Shown piece after piece: positions 1 to 5,685 of a stretch of 5,829 nucleotides of DNA. The notes under the pieces were generated by a model, which ran no database searches, was not told the origin of the DNA, and worked only from the letters and a program-made list of their open reading frames with translations. A program made the translations under genes and the position numbers. Numbering within the stretch: the stretch's first letter is position 1; each line of letters starts with the position of its first letter. Origin of the DNA: Methylacidiphilum caldifontis (GTDB lineage Bacteria; Verrucomicrobiota; Verrucomicrobiia; Methylacidiphilales; CAMAQI01); contig CAMAQI010000155.1 of assembly GCA_945860255.1 (NCBI GenBank), forward strand, positions 1 to 5,829. Direction: 5' to 3'.

Positions 1-127
1 TTCAGAAAGTGTCCCGCTTGCGGTTCGAGCCTCACGGCTCTCTTCCTGGACACCTCTTACAGTCGTGAATCGTTTAATTCGACTGATGGGACTTTCACCC
101 ACAAGAACAGCGCACTCCACGGCGCGC
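1..127 (-). mobile_element. Probable group II intron, 5' end (domain I), partial
   Basis: Read on the minus strand, this stretch folds into successive perfect stems: CAGCGC (124-129) with GCGCTG (108-113); TGGG (98-101) with CCCA (87-90) around TGAAAGT; CAGTCG (80-85) with CGACTG (60-65); and GTGTCC (48-53) with GGACAC (9-14). The last stem encloses GAGCC-GTGA-GGCTC (27-40) and CCG-CAAG-CGG (14-23). The GGGTGAAAGTCCC-like stretch and the GUGA-capped hairpin resemble domain I of bacterial group II introns, as I remember them. The proposed first bases, GCGCG at 127 down to 123, fit the 5' rule GNGYG. Upstream of them the sequence matches a repeat found elsewhere in the window, and that match stops exactly at 127/128. 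The intron-encoded reverse transcriptase and the 3' domains would lie beyond the left edge. The stems and the boundary are visible; the intron label is inference. Another structured RNA or the end of an insertion sequence is possible. Confidence 0.55.
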
Positions 128-157
128 TGTGAGACAATGTTTTTTTGAATGTTCGCC
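128..157 (-). repeat. Interrupted copy of dispersed repeat arm
   Basis: The plus-strand text TGTGAGACAATGTTTTTTTG followed by AATGTTCGCC matches the right end of the inverted-repeat element at 1886-1916 (TGTGAGAATGGTTTTTTTG, then AATTTATCCGCC). The differences are small indels and a few substitutions. To the left of 128 the two sequences stop matching at once: at 1864-1885 the repeat continues as ACTTCGTG...CCTTCG, whereas here the putative intron begins. The rest of this copy should lie on the far side of the intron, outside the window. Confidence 0.55.
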
Positions 158-251
158 CCATGATAAAGACTCTTAAGTTGACGCCTATGCGATTTTTAGG
201 TTGATATACCTTTAAGTTTCAAAGCTATTAGACTATCCGGCTAACCTGCGA

Positions 252-1145
252 TCAGGCTCTCCCAAAGCCGTCATTAGAATCAATGGCCTGATTCATCGTT
301 TGATAGAAATTGAGCAGTTTTTGACGAATCGGGATTCCTCGAAGATGGATCTTGCGCTGCTCCTCGACGTATTCCGATTTCCCTTCTCCGGTTTCAATTT
401 TTATCGGCGTTAGCCCCCATTGACTCAGATCGTAGGGGCTCGCTTTCATATCGATCTGACGACTCTCGATCGCAAGCTCGAAGGCTTCAAGAATCAGGTC
501 ACTGGGGGTCCAAGGATAAAATTTGTGGGCCCATTTATAGAGATCCATCGTCACATGGATGCAACCGGATTGTTCGAGATCAAGTCGATTGGCTTTCGTC
601 GGGTGATGGCGATTCAACGGTTTTGCCTCTGGAGTATAAAACCGAAAGGCATCGTGATGGGTACAACAAATGGTTTGTGATTCTATAAAGGCTGTAAGCG
701 CAGAGGGGGTCATTCTCAACGGAACAGTGGGGTAACGGGTTTGAGCAATTTTATAGACCATCGCCCATTCATGCAGTCCGTAACAGGCAAATTGAGGAGG
801 GCGATCCAAAGTAATCTTAAGCAACTGGATCATCCATCGAAAGGAGTCCAACCGATGCTGAGGAAAACGTTGAAGCGACAGCGCAAGGCCCTGATCGGTT
901 TCGATCCACCCTTCGCTCGCAGGAAAGTCGGCAACGGTGGCCCCTTCGAGGGGGAGGCTCCAGCCAGGACTCCAGCGCTCGAGCAGGGAAGGGCGGAAGC
1001 TATAATAGTCAAAGAGAAAGTCGTTGATCGGATGCGGCTCATGACGGAGTCGACGCTCACGATGAGGGAGAGTCCACTGCGTGACGCGCTGACGGTGGAT
1101 TTCGCGGCGTTGCATCCATTCTAATTTGGGAAGAGGAAATTGCAT
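252..1145 (-). CDS. Conserved protein of the family often labelled 3-methyladenine DNA glycosylase (function unproven)
   Basis: A 297-residue cytoplasmic-looking protein without signal peptide or membrane segment. It matches, as I recognise it, a family best known from actinobacteria and usually named 3-methyladenine DNA glycosylase. Family-typical blocks are HPINDFLFDYYSFRP (38-52), CYGLHEWAMVY (121-131), CCTHHDAFRFYTP (160-172), GCIHVTMDLYKWAHK (194-208), PSDLI (214-218) and DMKASPYDL (232-240), so the protein looks full length. I see no helix-hairpin-helix with catalytic Asp as in AlkA. The clustered Cys, His and Asp residues (C121, H125, C160, H163, H164, D165, C195, H197, D201) would also suit a metal-dependent enzyme. 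The start at 1145 lies 7 bp after the stop of the upstream membrane-protein gene, whose last codons supply the purine-rich AAGAAAGAAG, so the two are probably translationally coupled. Family membership is fairly sure; the activity is not. Confidence 0.85.
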   Translation of the reverse strand: MQFPLPKLEWMQRREIHRQRVTQWTLPHRERRLRHEPHPINDFLFDYYSFRPSLLERWSPGWSLPLEGATVADFPASEGWIETDQGLALSLQRFPQHRLDSFRWMIQLLKITLDRPPQFACYGLHEWAMVYKIAQTRYPTVPLRMTPSALTAFIESQTICCTHHDAFRFYTPEAKPLNRHHPTKANRLDLEQSGCIHVTMDLYKWAHKFYPWTPSDLILEAFELAIESRQIDMKASPYDLSQWGLTPIKIETGEGKSEYVEEQRKIHLRGIPIRQKLLNFYQTMNQAIDSNDGFGRA

Positions 1146-1152
1146 CCGGAGA

Positions 1153-1374
1153 TTACTTCTTTCTTGATTTCAGAAACTCACTCAAAAAACCGAGAAGAAT
1201 TGCTGTCATAAGAAGGGCTCCTAAAAGAACCGCGCTCTTCCGAAGATGAAATCGAGAAAGAAGAAAAAGTGCCAAAATAAAAGCGGTCAAAACACAGCCA
1301 AAGAGAAGTCCACGAAATTGAGCGATCTTATACAGAAGAAACAAAACTCCAACGGCGATCAGAATCCAAAGCAT
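1153..1374 (-). CDS. Small hydrophobic membrane protein, hypothetical
   Basis: A 73-residue protein that I do not recognise as any named family. It is almost entirely hydrophobic, with three likely membrane helices at about residues 2-16, 22-40 and 47-65. Short basic stretches follow (RFHLRK at 41-46 and KSRKK at the C-terminus), so by the positive-inside rule the tail is probably cytoplasmic. The gene is co-directional with the 297-residue gene and ends 7 bp before it, which suggests one transcript and supports its being real. The start at 1374 has only a weak GAG upstream and no clear Shine-Dalgarno, so initiation is uncertain. A low-complexity hydrophobic ORF could arise by chance; the coupling is the main argument against that. 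Confidence 0.6.
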   Translation of the reverse strand: MLWILIAVGVLFLLYKIAQFRGLLFGCVLTAFILALFLLSRFHLRKSAVLLGALLMTAILLGFLSEFLKSRKK

Positions 1375-1495
1375 GGATGATGGTAGCTCGGTTTTTGCAT
1401 CCGGAAATCGAAAAAAGCGCCCCCCTTAATCGCCAGAAAATAAACACTCATTTTATCCACTTTCGTCCAAACACGACAACGGACCTGTGGAAGAC

Positions 1496-1907
1496 ATTCA
1501 AAGGCATTTTCTCACACGAAGGCGCGAAGAACACGAAGTGAGAAATAGAACGACTCTTCGAGGTGATTCCCCTGTTTCCTCCTTCGTCGGAAAACGCCTT
1601 CAGAGAATCTCTCCCGTTTCTTTGAAAAAAAGATTTTCAAAAAACGATCGACCTTCTCCTCAGAGGCTCGGCTTCGCCTCTCCCTGAATCAACCTCGGAG
1701 TCTCCTTTTCTCATTCATAAAAAGGGGGGGAGTTCTGACCTCAAGAGCGTAAGCGATCGATCCCTGTTTTTAAAAAGAGATCGAAAGCTTGTTTTCGAGA
1801 GCTTTTTAAAAATAGGGAGGAGGCTCGCAAGAGCCGTGGTCAGAACGAGGGGGGGTGCATTTAACTTCGTGTCGTTGTGCCTTCGTGTGAGAATGGTTTT
1901 TTTGAAT
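1496..1907. repeat. MITE-like non-coding element with 44-nt terminal inverted repeats (element A)
   Basis: The left arm (1496-1539) begins ATTCAAAGGCATTTTCTCAC and continues as CACGAAG-type units of about nine bases. The right arm (1864-1907) is its imperfect reverse complement, sharing CTCACACGAAGGC, ACACGAAGT and the terminal ATTCAAA. Arms of this CACGAAG type resemble dispersed repeats known in many bacterial genomes. The interior holds no recognisable gene: the short ORFs at 1487-1687 (+) and 1715-1918 (-) look like chance readings of the repeat. It does contain further hairpins: TTTGAAAA with TTTTCAAA (1621-1641), AGAGGC with GCCTCT (about 1662-1681) and the large core at 1732-1846. No target-site duplication is evident at the ends. 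The flank at 1375-1495 holds nothing I can recognise. Confidence 0.7.
1732..1846 (+). other. Cloverleaf-like structured core of element A
   Basis: GTTCTGACC (1732-1740) and GGTCAGAAC (1838-1846) form a perfect 9-bp closing stem. Inside it, CCCTGTTTTTAAAAAG (1762-1777) pairs with CTTTTTAAAAATAGGG (1802-1817) over all 16 positions if one G-U wobble is allowed. That stem is capped by TCGAAA (1781-1786) with TTTCGA (1793-1798) around a 6-nt loop. On the 3' side, GGCTC-GCAA-GAGCC (1822-1835) is a 5-bp hairpin with a GNRA loop. On the 5' side, AGC-GTAA-GC (about 1745-1753) is a weaker hairpin, also with a GNRA-type loop. The wobble favours pairing in plus-strand RNA over minus-strand RNA, though a single wobble is thin evidence. 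I see no promoter. It may be a small structured RNA or simply a DNA cruciform within the repeat. Confidence 0.5.
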
Positions 1908-1916
1908 TTATCCGCC

Positions 1917-1945
1917 ATAGCCTCAGCGACGGAGGAATAGGCTAT
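1917..1945 (-). terminator. Hairpin just after birA, possible transcript end
   Basis: ATAGCCT (1917-1923) and AGGCTAT (1939-1945) form a perfect 7-bp stem with a 15-nt loop, starting 7 nt after the birA stop codon in the direction of transcription. No T-run follows on the minus strand, so it is not a canonical intrinsic terminator. Its position is the only support for a role in ending or stabilising the birA transcript. Confidence 0.3.
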
Positions 1946-1952
1946 TGCGCGA

Positions 1953-2903
1953 TTATACCTCGATCAGGCCACTGAGAATGGTGTGGATTTTTCCCTGATC
2001 GTCCCGAAGGAGAAGGGCCCCGTTCGATTCAAGATCCAGGGCCGTCCCTTGGATTTTTCCCTGTGGGGTTGTGACAACGATCGATTCTCCAAGGTTGAGA
2101 CATTTTGATTTCCATTCCTGAACAATCTCCTCAAAAGGGAGTGAAAGAGCGTTTTGGAATCTTTCGATCCACTCCAGGAGAAAATCGGTGCGACGAATCG
2201 ATCGTTGAGATTCAATCAAAAGAGAGCTCGCCTTCGTTTGAAGTTCCTCAGGGAAATCACTTACTTCCTGGATGAGATTGATTCCAACTCCCAAAATCGC
2301 AAAAGGCTGTTGCTGTTGATCGAGATGAGCCTCCGTCAGAATTCCCGCAAGTTTTCGTTTACCGATCATCAGATCATTCGGCCATTTAATCTGAAACCTC
2401 CGTTGAGTCACTCGCTCTGCCGCTTGCAGGGTTGCGACTGCGGCAATGATCGTGAGGCGTGAATAAGAACTAATCGGAAAATCGGGGCGAAGCAAAACAG
2501 AAAGATAAAGCCCAAGTTCGGGGCGACTATTCCAACTTCGTCCATGCCGACCACGACCGGCGGTTTGACTGTTGGCGATCACGAGAGTCCCATCGGCCCC
2601 TCCTCGAATCCCTTCCCGCTTGATGAAATCCATCGTCGAAGGGGTTTCGTTGAGATGAAAGAGAGTCCAGGGGTGATTCTGCGGCAAGCGAGCGCGAAGT
2701 TCATCAAGATGGAGTGCGGCAGAGAGCTGCAACAGGCGAACTCCTAAGGTCGGATGCGTTTCAAGTGTATATCCCCAGAGGGTGAGCGTTTTGAGGAGAT
2801 CGATGACTTGCAGGTCGTTCCTTTGAAGCTGCTGGCAAAGATGGGGTAAGGAGAGAAACTCAGAGGAATGATTCAGAAGAAGTCGAAGCAGAGAGGATTC
2901 CAT
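1953..2903 (-). CDS. birA: Bifunctional biotin--[acetyl-CoA-carboxylase] ligase / biotin repressor BirA
   Basis: A cytoplasmic enzyme of 316 residues, close to the 321 of E. coli BirA. It makes biotinyl-5'-AMP from biotin and ATP and transfers biotin to a lysine of carboxylase carrier subunits. Residues about 1-60 look like the winged helix-turn-helix seen in group II (repressor-type) BirA proteins. The catalytic core shows STMDFIK (89-95), the adenylate-binding loop GRGRHGR (116-122), KWPND (173-177), KLAGILTE with the catalytic-type lysine K184 (184-191) and GVGIN (205-209). A C-terminal SH3-like domain covers about 270-316. The start at 2903 fits domain length; an AAGGAC lies about 11 nt upstream, rather far for a ribosome-binding site. 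Repressor activity is inferred from the extra domain only: no biotin genes and no convincing BirA operator are present. It is separated from manC by 262 bp containing repeat B, so is probably transcribed separately. Confidence 0.95.
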   Translation of the reverse strand: MESSLLRLLLNHSSEFLSLPHLCQQLQRNDLQVIDLLKTLTLWGYTLETHPTLGVRLLQLSAALHLDELRARLPQNHPWTLFHLNETPSTMDFIKREGIRGGADGTLVIANSQTAGRGRHGRSWNSRPELGLYLSVLLRPDFPISSYSRLTIIAAVATLQAAERVTQRRFQIKWPNDLMIGKRKLAGILTEAHLDQQQQPFAILGVGINLIQEVSDFPEELQTKASSLLIESQRSIRRTDFLLEWIERFQNALSLPFEEIVQEWKSKCLNLGESIVVTTPQGKIQGTALDLESNGALLLRDDQGKIHTILSGLIEV

Positions 2904-2952
2904 GATTTCTTATTGTCCTTATTTGAAAATGACTTTCTCTTTTATCTCCCTT

Positions 2953-2979
2953 AGAGCCGCTCTCCCCATGAAATGGGGA
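2953..2979. repeat. Adjacent short palindromes upstream of birA
   Basis: AGAGC-C-GCTCT (2953-2963) is followed directly by TCCCCAT-GAA-ATGGGGA (2963-2979), a perfect 7-bp stem with a 3-nt loop. They sit about 50-75 bp upstream of the birA start codon, in the probable leader or promoter region. No T-tract follows on either strand, so they are not classic terminators. Neither matches the known BirA operator pattern. They may be a protein-binding site or leader structure; function unknown. Confidence 0.35.
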
Positions 2980-3001
2980 ATGGCAAAGGAGTGAAGCGGA
3001 T

Positions 3002-3092
3002 TTTTTGCATCGATTAACAGGATGTTCAGGATAAAGACCAAAGAAAATTGTTTTTGAATTTATCCTCCCCATCCTCCCTATCGATGCAAAAA
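3002..3092. repeat. Imperfect inverted repeat (element B)
   Basis: The left arm at 3002-3035 begins TTTTTGCATCGATTAACAGG. The right arm at 3059-3092 ends CTATCGATGCAAAAA. They are 34-nt inverted copies matching at 27 of 34 positions, separated by 23 nt. The mismatches are clustered: GAA and GTTA in one arm correspond to CCC and CCCT in the other. The loop and right arm share the exact 15-mer TTTTTGAATTTATCC (3051-3065) with the right end of element A (1899-1913). Arms of the type ATCCTG...ATCGATGCA are familiar as dispersed bacterial repeats. It fills most of the 262-bp gap between manC and birA and contains no gene. Confidence 0.7.
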
Positions 3093-3165
3093 TGATTTTT
3101 CATAATCTCTCGGACGATAGATGTTTATATACTTCAGGAAGTTTACTTCACAAGGAGGATCTTTA

Positions 3166-4233
3166 TTAAATAAGGTCGGGAGGGAGTTGAGGATGCAGTT
3201 TTTTGATCTCCTGCACTTTATCCCGGTGACAGACCAAGATCGCATCAGGGGTCTCAACGATGACGAGATTATCCACACCGCAGAGTGCGACTGAACGGGA
3301 GGAGGTATGAACAATATTGGAGTGGGAGTCGATGGAATAAACTTTTCCTAAAAACAGATTTTTGTCGGAGTCGGAGCCGAGGTGATCTTGAACCGCAGTC
3401 CAAGAGCCGACATCATCCCAATCGAAAGCGGTTTTAGCGGCGATCACCCGTCGCGCTTTTTCCATGATCGCATAATCCACAGAGATTTTTGGAAGTTTCA
3501 CAAAGCGACTTTCAAGGTAAGCCTCTGTATTTTGACTTGGGTATTCTCGAATAAAGGTCGCAAACTCCGGAACCAGACGCATCGACTCTTGAAGATAGGT
3601 TTCAGCCTTCCACAAAAAAATCCCGGCGTTCCAGCCGTGCTTACCGGATTCGAGATATTCCTTTGCCATTGGGGGATTCGGCTTTTCGATAAAACGCGAG
3701 ACCTCCACAAAAGGGGTCTTCTCCTTTCCTGTCGAATGCGAGGCCCCATATTCTAAATAGCCGAAACCGGTGGAGGCGTATCGTGGCGGAATTGCGAAGG
3801 TAATGAAGGCCTCTTCTTGACCGAGAAGCTCCAGGCTATCTTGAAGATGTTTGCGAAAGGTCGGCACCCCTTGAATGAGAGCATCGGAGGGAAAAAGGCC
3901 GATCCGTGCATTGGGGTTGCGCTGATAGGCGATCGCGGTGGCAAGAGCGGTCGCGGGTCCGGTATCTCGTTTGGCCGGCTCGATGACAATCTGTTGTTCC
4001 GGAAAATCGGGAACTGCGAGTCGGAGCTCTTCGAGTTGAATTTTATTCGTCAGGATAAAGAGATTTTCGGGAGGGATCAGATCGGTAAAACGGGCTAAAG
4101 TCTCTTCGAGAAGGGTCTTTTTAGAGAAAAGGCGGAGGAGGTGCTTGGGTTTGCGTTGGCGACTGAGTGGCCAAAAACGTTCACCACTTCCCCCTGCCAT
4201 GATAAAGATAAAGGTATCGTTAAAAAGAGCCAT
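3166..4233 (-). CDS. manC: Mannose-1-phosphate guanylyltransferase (GDP-mannose pyrophosphorylase)
   Basis: A cytoplasmic enzyme that converts mannose-1-phosphate and GTP to GDP-mannose, the donor for mannose and derived sugars in O-antigen, exopolysaccharide and glycans. Its 355 residues match the short, single-domain form; the C-terminal phosphomannose isomerase domain of longer ManC proteins is absent. Visible motifs are the nucleotide-binding GGSGERFWPLS (14-24), KPK (28-30), EPAKRDTGPA (85-94), FPSDALI with the metal-type Asp D117 (114-120), GFGYLEYG (156-163), FIEKP (181-185), WNAGIFLWK (201-209), SVDYAIMEKA (251-260) and DWDDVGSW (271-278). After D117 there is Ala, where relatives usually have His. 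The start at 4233 is the first possible one, because an in-frame TGA lies two codons upstream, and it is needed for the first beta-strand. The gene follows the LysM gene by 49 bp on the same strand, probably as one operon. Confidence 0.95.
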   Translation of the reverse strand: MALFNDTFIFIMAGGSGERFWPLSRQRKPKHLLRLFSKKTLLEETLARFTDLIPPENLFILTNKIQLEELRLAVPDFPEQQIVIEPAKRDTGPATALATAIAYQRNPNARIGLFPSDALIQGVPTFRKHLQDSLELLGQEEAFITFAIPPRYASTGFGYLEYGASHSTGKEKTPFVEVSRFIEKPNPPMAKEYLESGKHGWNAGIFLWKAETYLQESMRLVPEFATFIREYPSQNTEAYLESRFVKLPKISVDYAIMEKARRVIAAKTAFDWDDVGSWTAVQDHLGSDSDKNLFLGKVYSIDSHSNIVHTSSRSVALCGVDNLVIVETPDAILVCHRDKVQEIKKLHPQLPPDLI

Positions 4234-4234
4234 T

Positions 4235-4238
4235 CCTC
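4235..4238 (-). promoter_or_regulatory. Unusually close Shine-Dalgarno of manC
   Basis: The only Shine-Dalgarno-like stretch before manC is GAGG in TGAGGAATG, just 1 nt from the start codon instead of the usual 5-9. The TGA in this string is in frame and closes off any longer start. The next in-frame ATG (residue 12) would remove the first beta-strand leading into the GGSG loop. Translation may therefore be weak or coupled to the upstream LysM gene. Confidence 0.4.
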
Positions 4239-4282
4239 AGATTAATAAACTATTTGAATCGGGAAAGCATGAAAAAAAGTGA

Positions 4283-4921
4283 CTATTTTTTCGGGATAAA
4301 AAGCTTTTGTCCGACGTGGATCACATCGGTTTTGGAAAGATTGTTCGCTTTTCGGATCTCATCGACCGTCACGATAACCCCCTGCTGTTTGAAGGCATCG
4401 GCGATTCCTGAAAGGGTGTGCCCTTTTTCGACGACGTGAGAGAATCCTTTTTCCTTCGAATCTTTTAATTCCGGGGAATGCGTAAGCTCCTTCGCTGACT
4501 TTTTTGCGTTAAATTCTTCGTCACGAACTTTGAGAAGGGCATCTCCATTACTCTGAGGAAAGGATTTTGTTTTTTCCGAGAAAAGAGTTCCGATTTCTTT
4601 CAGCAGCAGCTCTCTTTCCTTGAGTCGTGCCTCCTCACTCTTTTCGATCGCCGACTTGAGGGTCACCAGATCGGTACGTAGTTTTTGATTTTCTGATTGA
4701 ACAGCATCCAGTTGCTCTTGGGTCGTCTTACTTTTCGTTTTTAACTCCGCGATCTCTGTTTGAAGTTGCTCTTGGGCACTCTGCATTGAATCGACGAGAT
4801 CGGCCGTGCGAAGTACTTTGCGCCGTTCCGATTCAAGATCTTCTCTAACGGCAGGGGTTTGTGCCAGCGCAGGGGTCATTAAAAAAAGAACCGTTAAATA
4901 AAGAGGTGGGAAGAAACTCAT
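4283..4921 (-). CDS. Exported coiled-coil protein with C-terminal LysM domain
   Basis: A 212-residue envelope protein. Residues 1-20 form a signal peptide (hydrophobic LYLTVLFLM, cleavage likely after ALA, before Q21). No lipobox cysteine is present, so it is probably periplasmic and not a lipoprotein. Residues about 25-118 are rich in Glu, Lys, Gln and Leu and look like a long coiled coil. A charged linker follows, then a LysM domain at about 162-210 (HVVEKGHTLSGIADAF ... NNLS ... VIHVGQKLFIP), a fold that binds N-acetylglucosamine-containing glycan such as peptidoglycan. AGGA lies about 8 nt upstream of the chosen start. It precedes manC by 49 bp and is divergent from the membrane coiled-coil gene at 5005. 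The likely role is a wall-bound scaffold or structural protein; no catalytic domain is visible. The LysM call is firm, the role inferred. Confidence 0.88.
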   Translation of the reverse strand: MSFFPPLYLTVLFLMTPALAQTPAVREDLESERRKVLRTADLVDSMQSAQEQLQTEIAELKTKSKTTQEQLDAVQSENQKLRTDLVTLKSAIEKSEEARLKERELLLKEIGTLFSEKTKSFPQSNGDALLKVRDEEFNAKKSAKELTHSPELKDSKEKGFSHVVEKGHTLSGIADAFKQQGVIVTVDEIRKANNLSKTDVIHVGQKLFIPKK

Positions 4922-5004
4922 TCCCCTGATCCTAACGACGATTTTTAGAGAACCAAGATTTTTTCTAGGTTGAAGCTTTATTGAAATCCGATTAGGCTTC
5001 TCTT
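4922..5004. promoter_or_regulatory. Divergent intergenic region
   Basis: These 83 bp separate the start codons of two divergent genes and must hold at least the 5' signals of both. A Shine-Dalgarno-like AGG lies 8 nt before the plus-strand start, and AGGA about 8 nt before the minus-strand start. The sequence is AT-rich, with TTGAAG at about 4970 and several T-runs, but I could not identify a convincing -35/-10 pair in either direction. Confidence 0.4.
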
Positions 5005-5478
5005 ATGGACTCGCCTGCTACGAAAGGGGATGGAAAGATCATCCTTTCTTTCAAGGACAACCAATGTGTGGTTGAGACTGAATATGAACCAGCCCCCCCC
5101 ACCCCTCCGCCGGCTCAGGCTGTTTTAAGTCGTGAGCCCCAACTTCCGTTTCATCAGACGATTCTCGCCAGCAGCCCCCAATCTCAGTCTTGGTTGACGG
5201 GGCTGATTGTTTTTCAGGGAATTTCGATGATTGTCGGAGTATTGGTCATGATCGGCATTGGAGTCTATCTGATCAATCGCAGTCAAGACTCCCAGGAGCA
5301 GGCGATCCATACTCAAGTTCAATTACAAAATCAAGAAAAGAGCATCGAGTCTCTCAAGTCCGAGTTACAGCGATTAAGCACTGCCTTAAAGCAGGTTCAA
5401 GAGTCAGAAAAAAGAGCGAATTCGGTGATCTCAGATCTCGAGATTAATCCAAAGATTGAAACGAATACCAATCCTTGA
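5005..5478 (+). CDS. Membrane-anchored coiled-coil protein, hypothetical
   Basis: A 157-residue protein that I do not recognise. The N-terminal part (1-60) is soluble, with a proline-rich stretch (PAPPTPPPAQ, 29-38). A single strong membrane helix covers about 64-90 (LTGLIVFQGISMIVGVLVMIGIGVYLI). Residues about 95-145 are Gln, Glu, Lys and Ser rich with heptad-like leucines, suggesting a coiled coil, and a short polar tail follows. There is no cleavable signal peptide, so the helix is an internal anchor. The flanking charges do not clearly settle its orientation. The start at 5005 has AGG 8 nt upstream. It is divergent from the LysM gene across 83 bp, and both proteins have envelope-type, coiled-coil architecture, so they may act in the same compartment. 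That link is inference from position only. Confidence 0.7.
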   Translation: MDSPATKGDGKIILSFKDNQCVVETEYEPAPPTPPPAQAVLSREPQLPFHQTILASSPQSQSWLTGLIVFQGISMIVGVLVMIGIGVYLINRSQDSQEQAIHTQVQLQNQEKSIESLKSELQRLSTALKQVQESEKRANSVISDLEINPKIETNTNP

Positions 5479-5492
5479 TCCCATTTATTGCT

Positions 5493-5520
5493 TGAGGAAT
5501 CGATCAGGAGCGATCCCTCA
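5493..5520 (+). terminator. Hairpin after the coiled-coil gene, possible transcript end
   Basis: TGAGGAATCG (5493-5502) and CGATCCCTCA (5511-5520) form a 10-bp stem with one mismatch and an 8-nt loop, 14 nt after the stop codon. The following sequence is CAAACGCATC, with no T-tract, so a canonical intrinsic terminator is not supported. Position alone suggests a role in ending or protecting the message. Confidence 0.35.
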
Positions 5521-5568
5521 CAAACGCATCTATCTCCATTAAGCATAACAATCAAAATACAATTTTAG

Positions 5569-5685
5569 CCGCAAGAGAACACAAAGAACACAAAATAAAA
5601 GGCCCCCTCAAAAAATCTTCTTTTCTGGAACAGATTTTAACCTGAATTGTTTTTTTATTTTTGAGGTCTTTGTGTTCTCTTGAGG
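5569..5685. repeat. Short element with 32-nt terminal inverted repeats (element C)
   Basis: The left arm at 5569-5600 reads CCGCAAGAGAACACAAAGAA then CACAAAATAAAA. The right arm at about 5653-5685 is its reverse complement with about four differences and one added base, sharing CTTTGTGTTCTCTTG. The arms are built from roughly nine-base AGAACACAA units, like the AGAACACGAAG units in the arms of element A, so the two elements probably belong to one repeat family. The roughly 50-bp centre carries no gene. An insertion sequence begins directly after the last base of the right arm. Confidence 0.65.

Noticed and set aside
420..1124. Plus-strand ORFs of 86 and 127 codons opposite the 297-residue gene
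   Set aside because: They are antisense to a gene with clear family motifs and have no recognisable content of their own.
1140..1405. Exact 11-base repeat TTGCATCCGGA at 1140-1150 and 1395-1405
   Set aside because: It is short, and on the minus strand the second copy's ATG is out of frame with the membrane-protein gene, so chance is the simplest explanation.
1487..1687. 66-codon plus-strand ORF
   Set aside because: It lies inside the inverted-repeat element and encodes mainly the repeat arm (a low-complexity basic sequence), with no family resemblance.
1496..1907. CRISPR array considered because of repeated CACGAAG units
   Set aside because: The units are contiguous, degenerate and about nine bases long, without unique spacers.
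1715..1918. 67-codon minus-strand ORF
   Set aside because: It reads through the hairpin core and right arm of element A; the translation reflects the repeat, not a protein family.
2860..3072. 70-codon minus-strand ORF upstream of birA
   Set aside because: It overlaps the birA start in another frame and covers the left arm of repeat B; no family features.
3131..3149. ACTTCAGGAAGTTTACTTC, considered as a BirA operator or manC terminator
   Set aside because: The spacing and half-sites do not fit the known BirA operator pattern, and the 5-bp stems have no T-tract, so neither role is supported.
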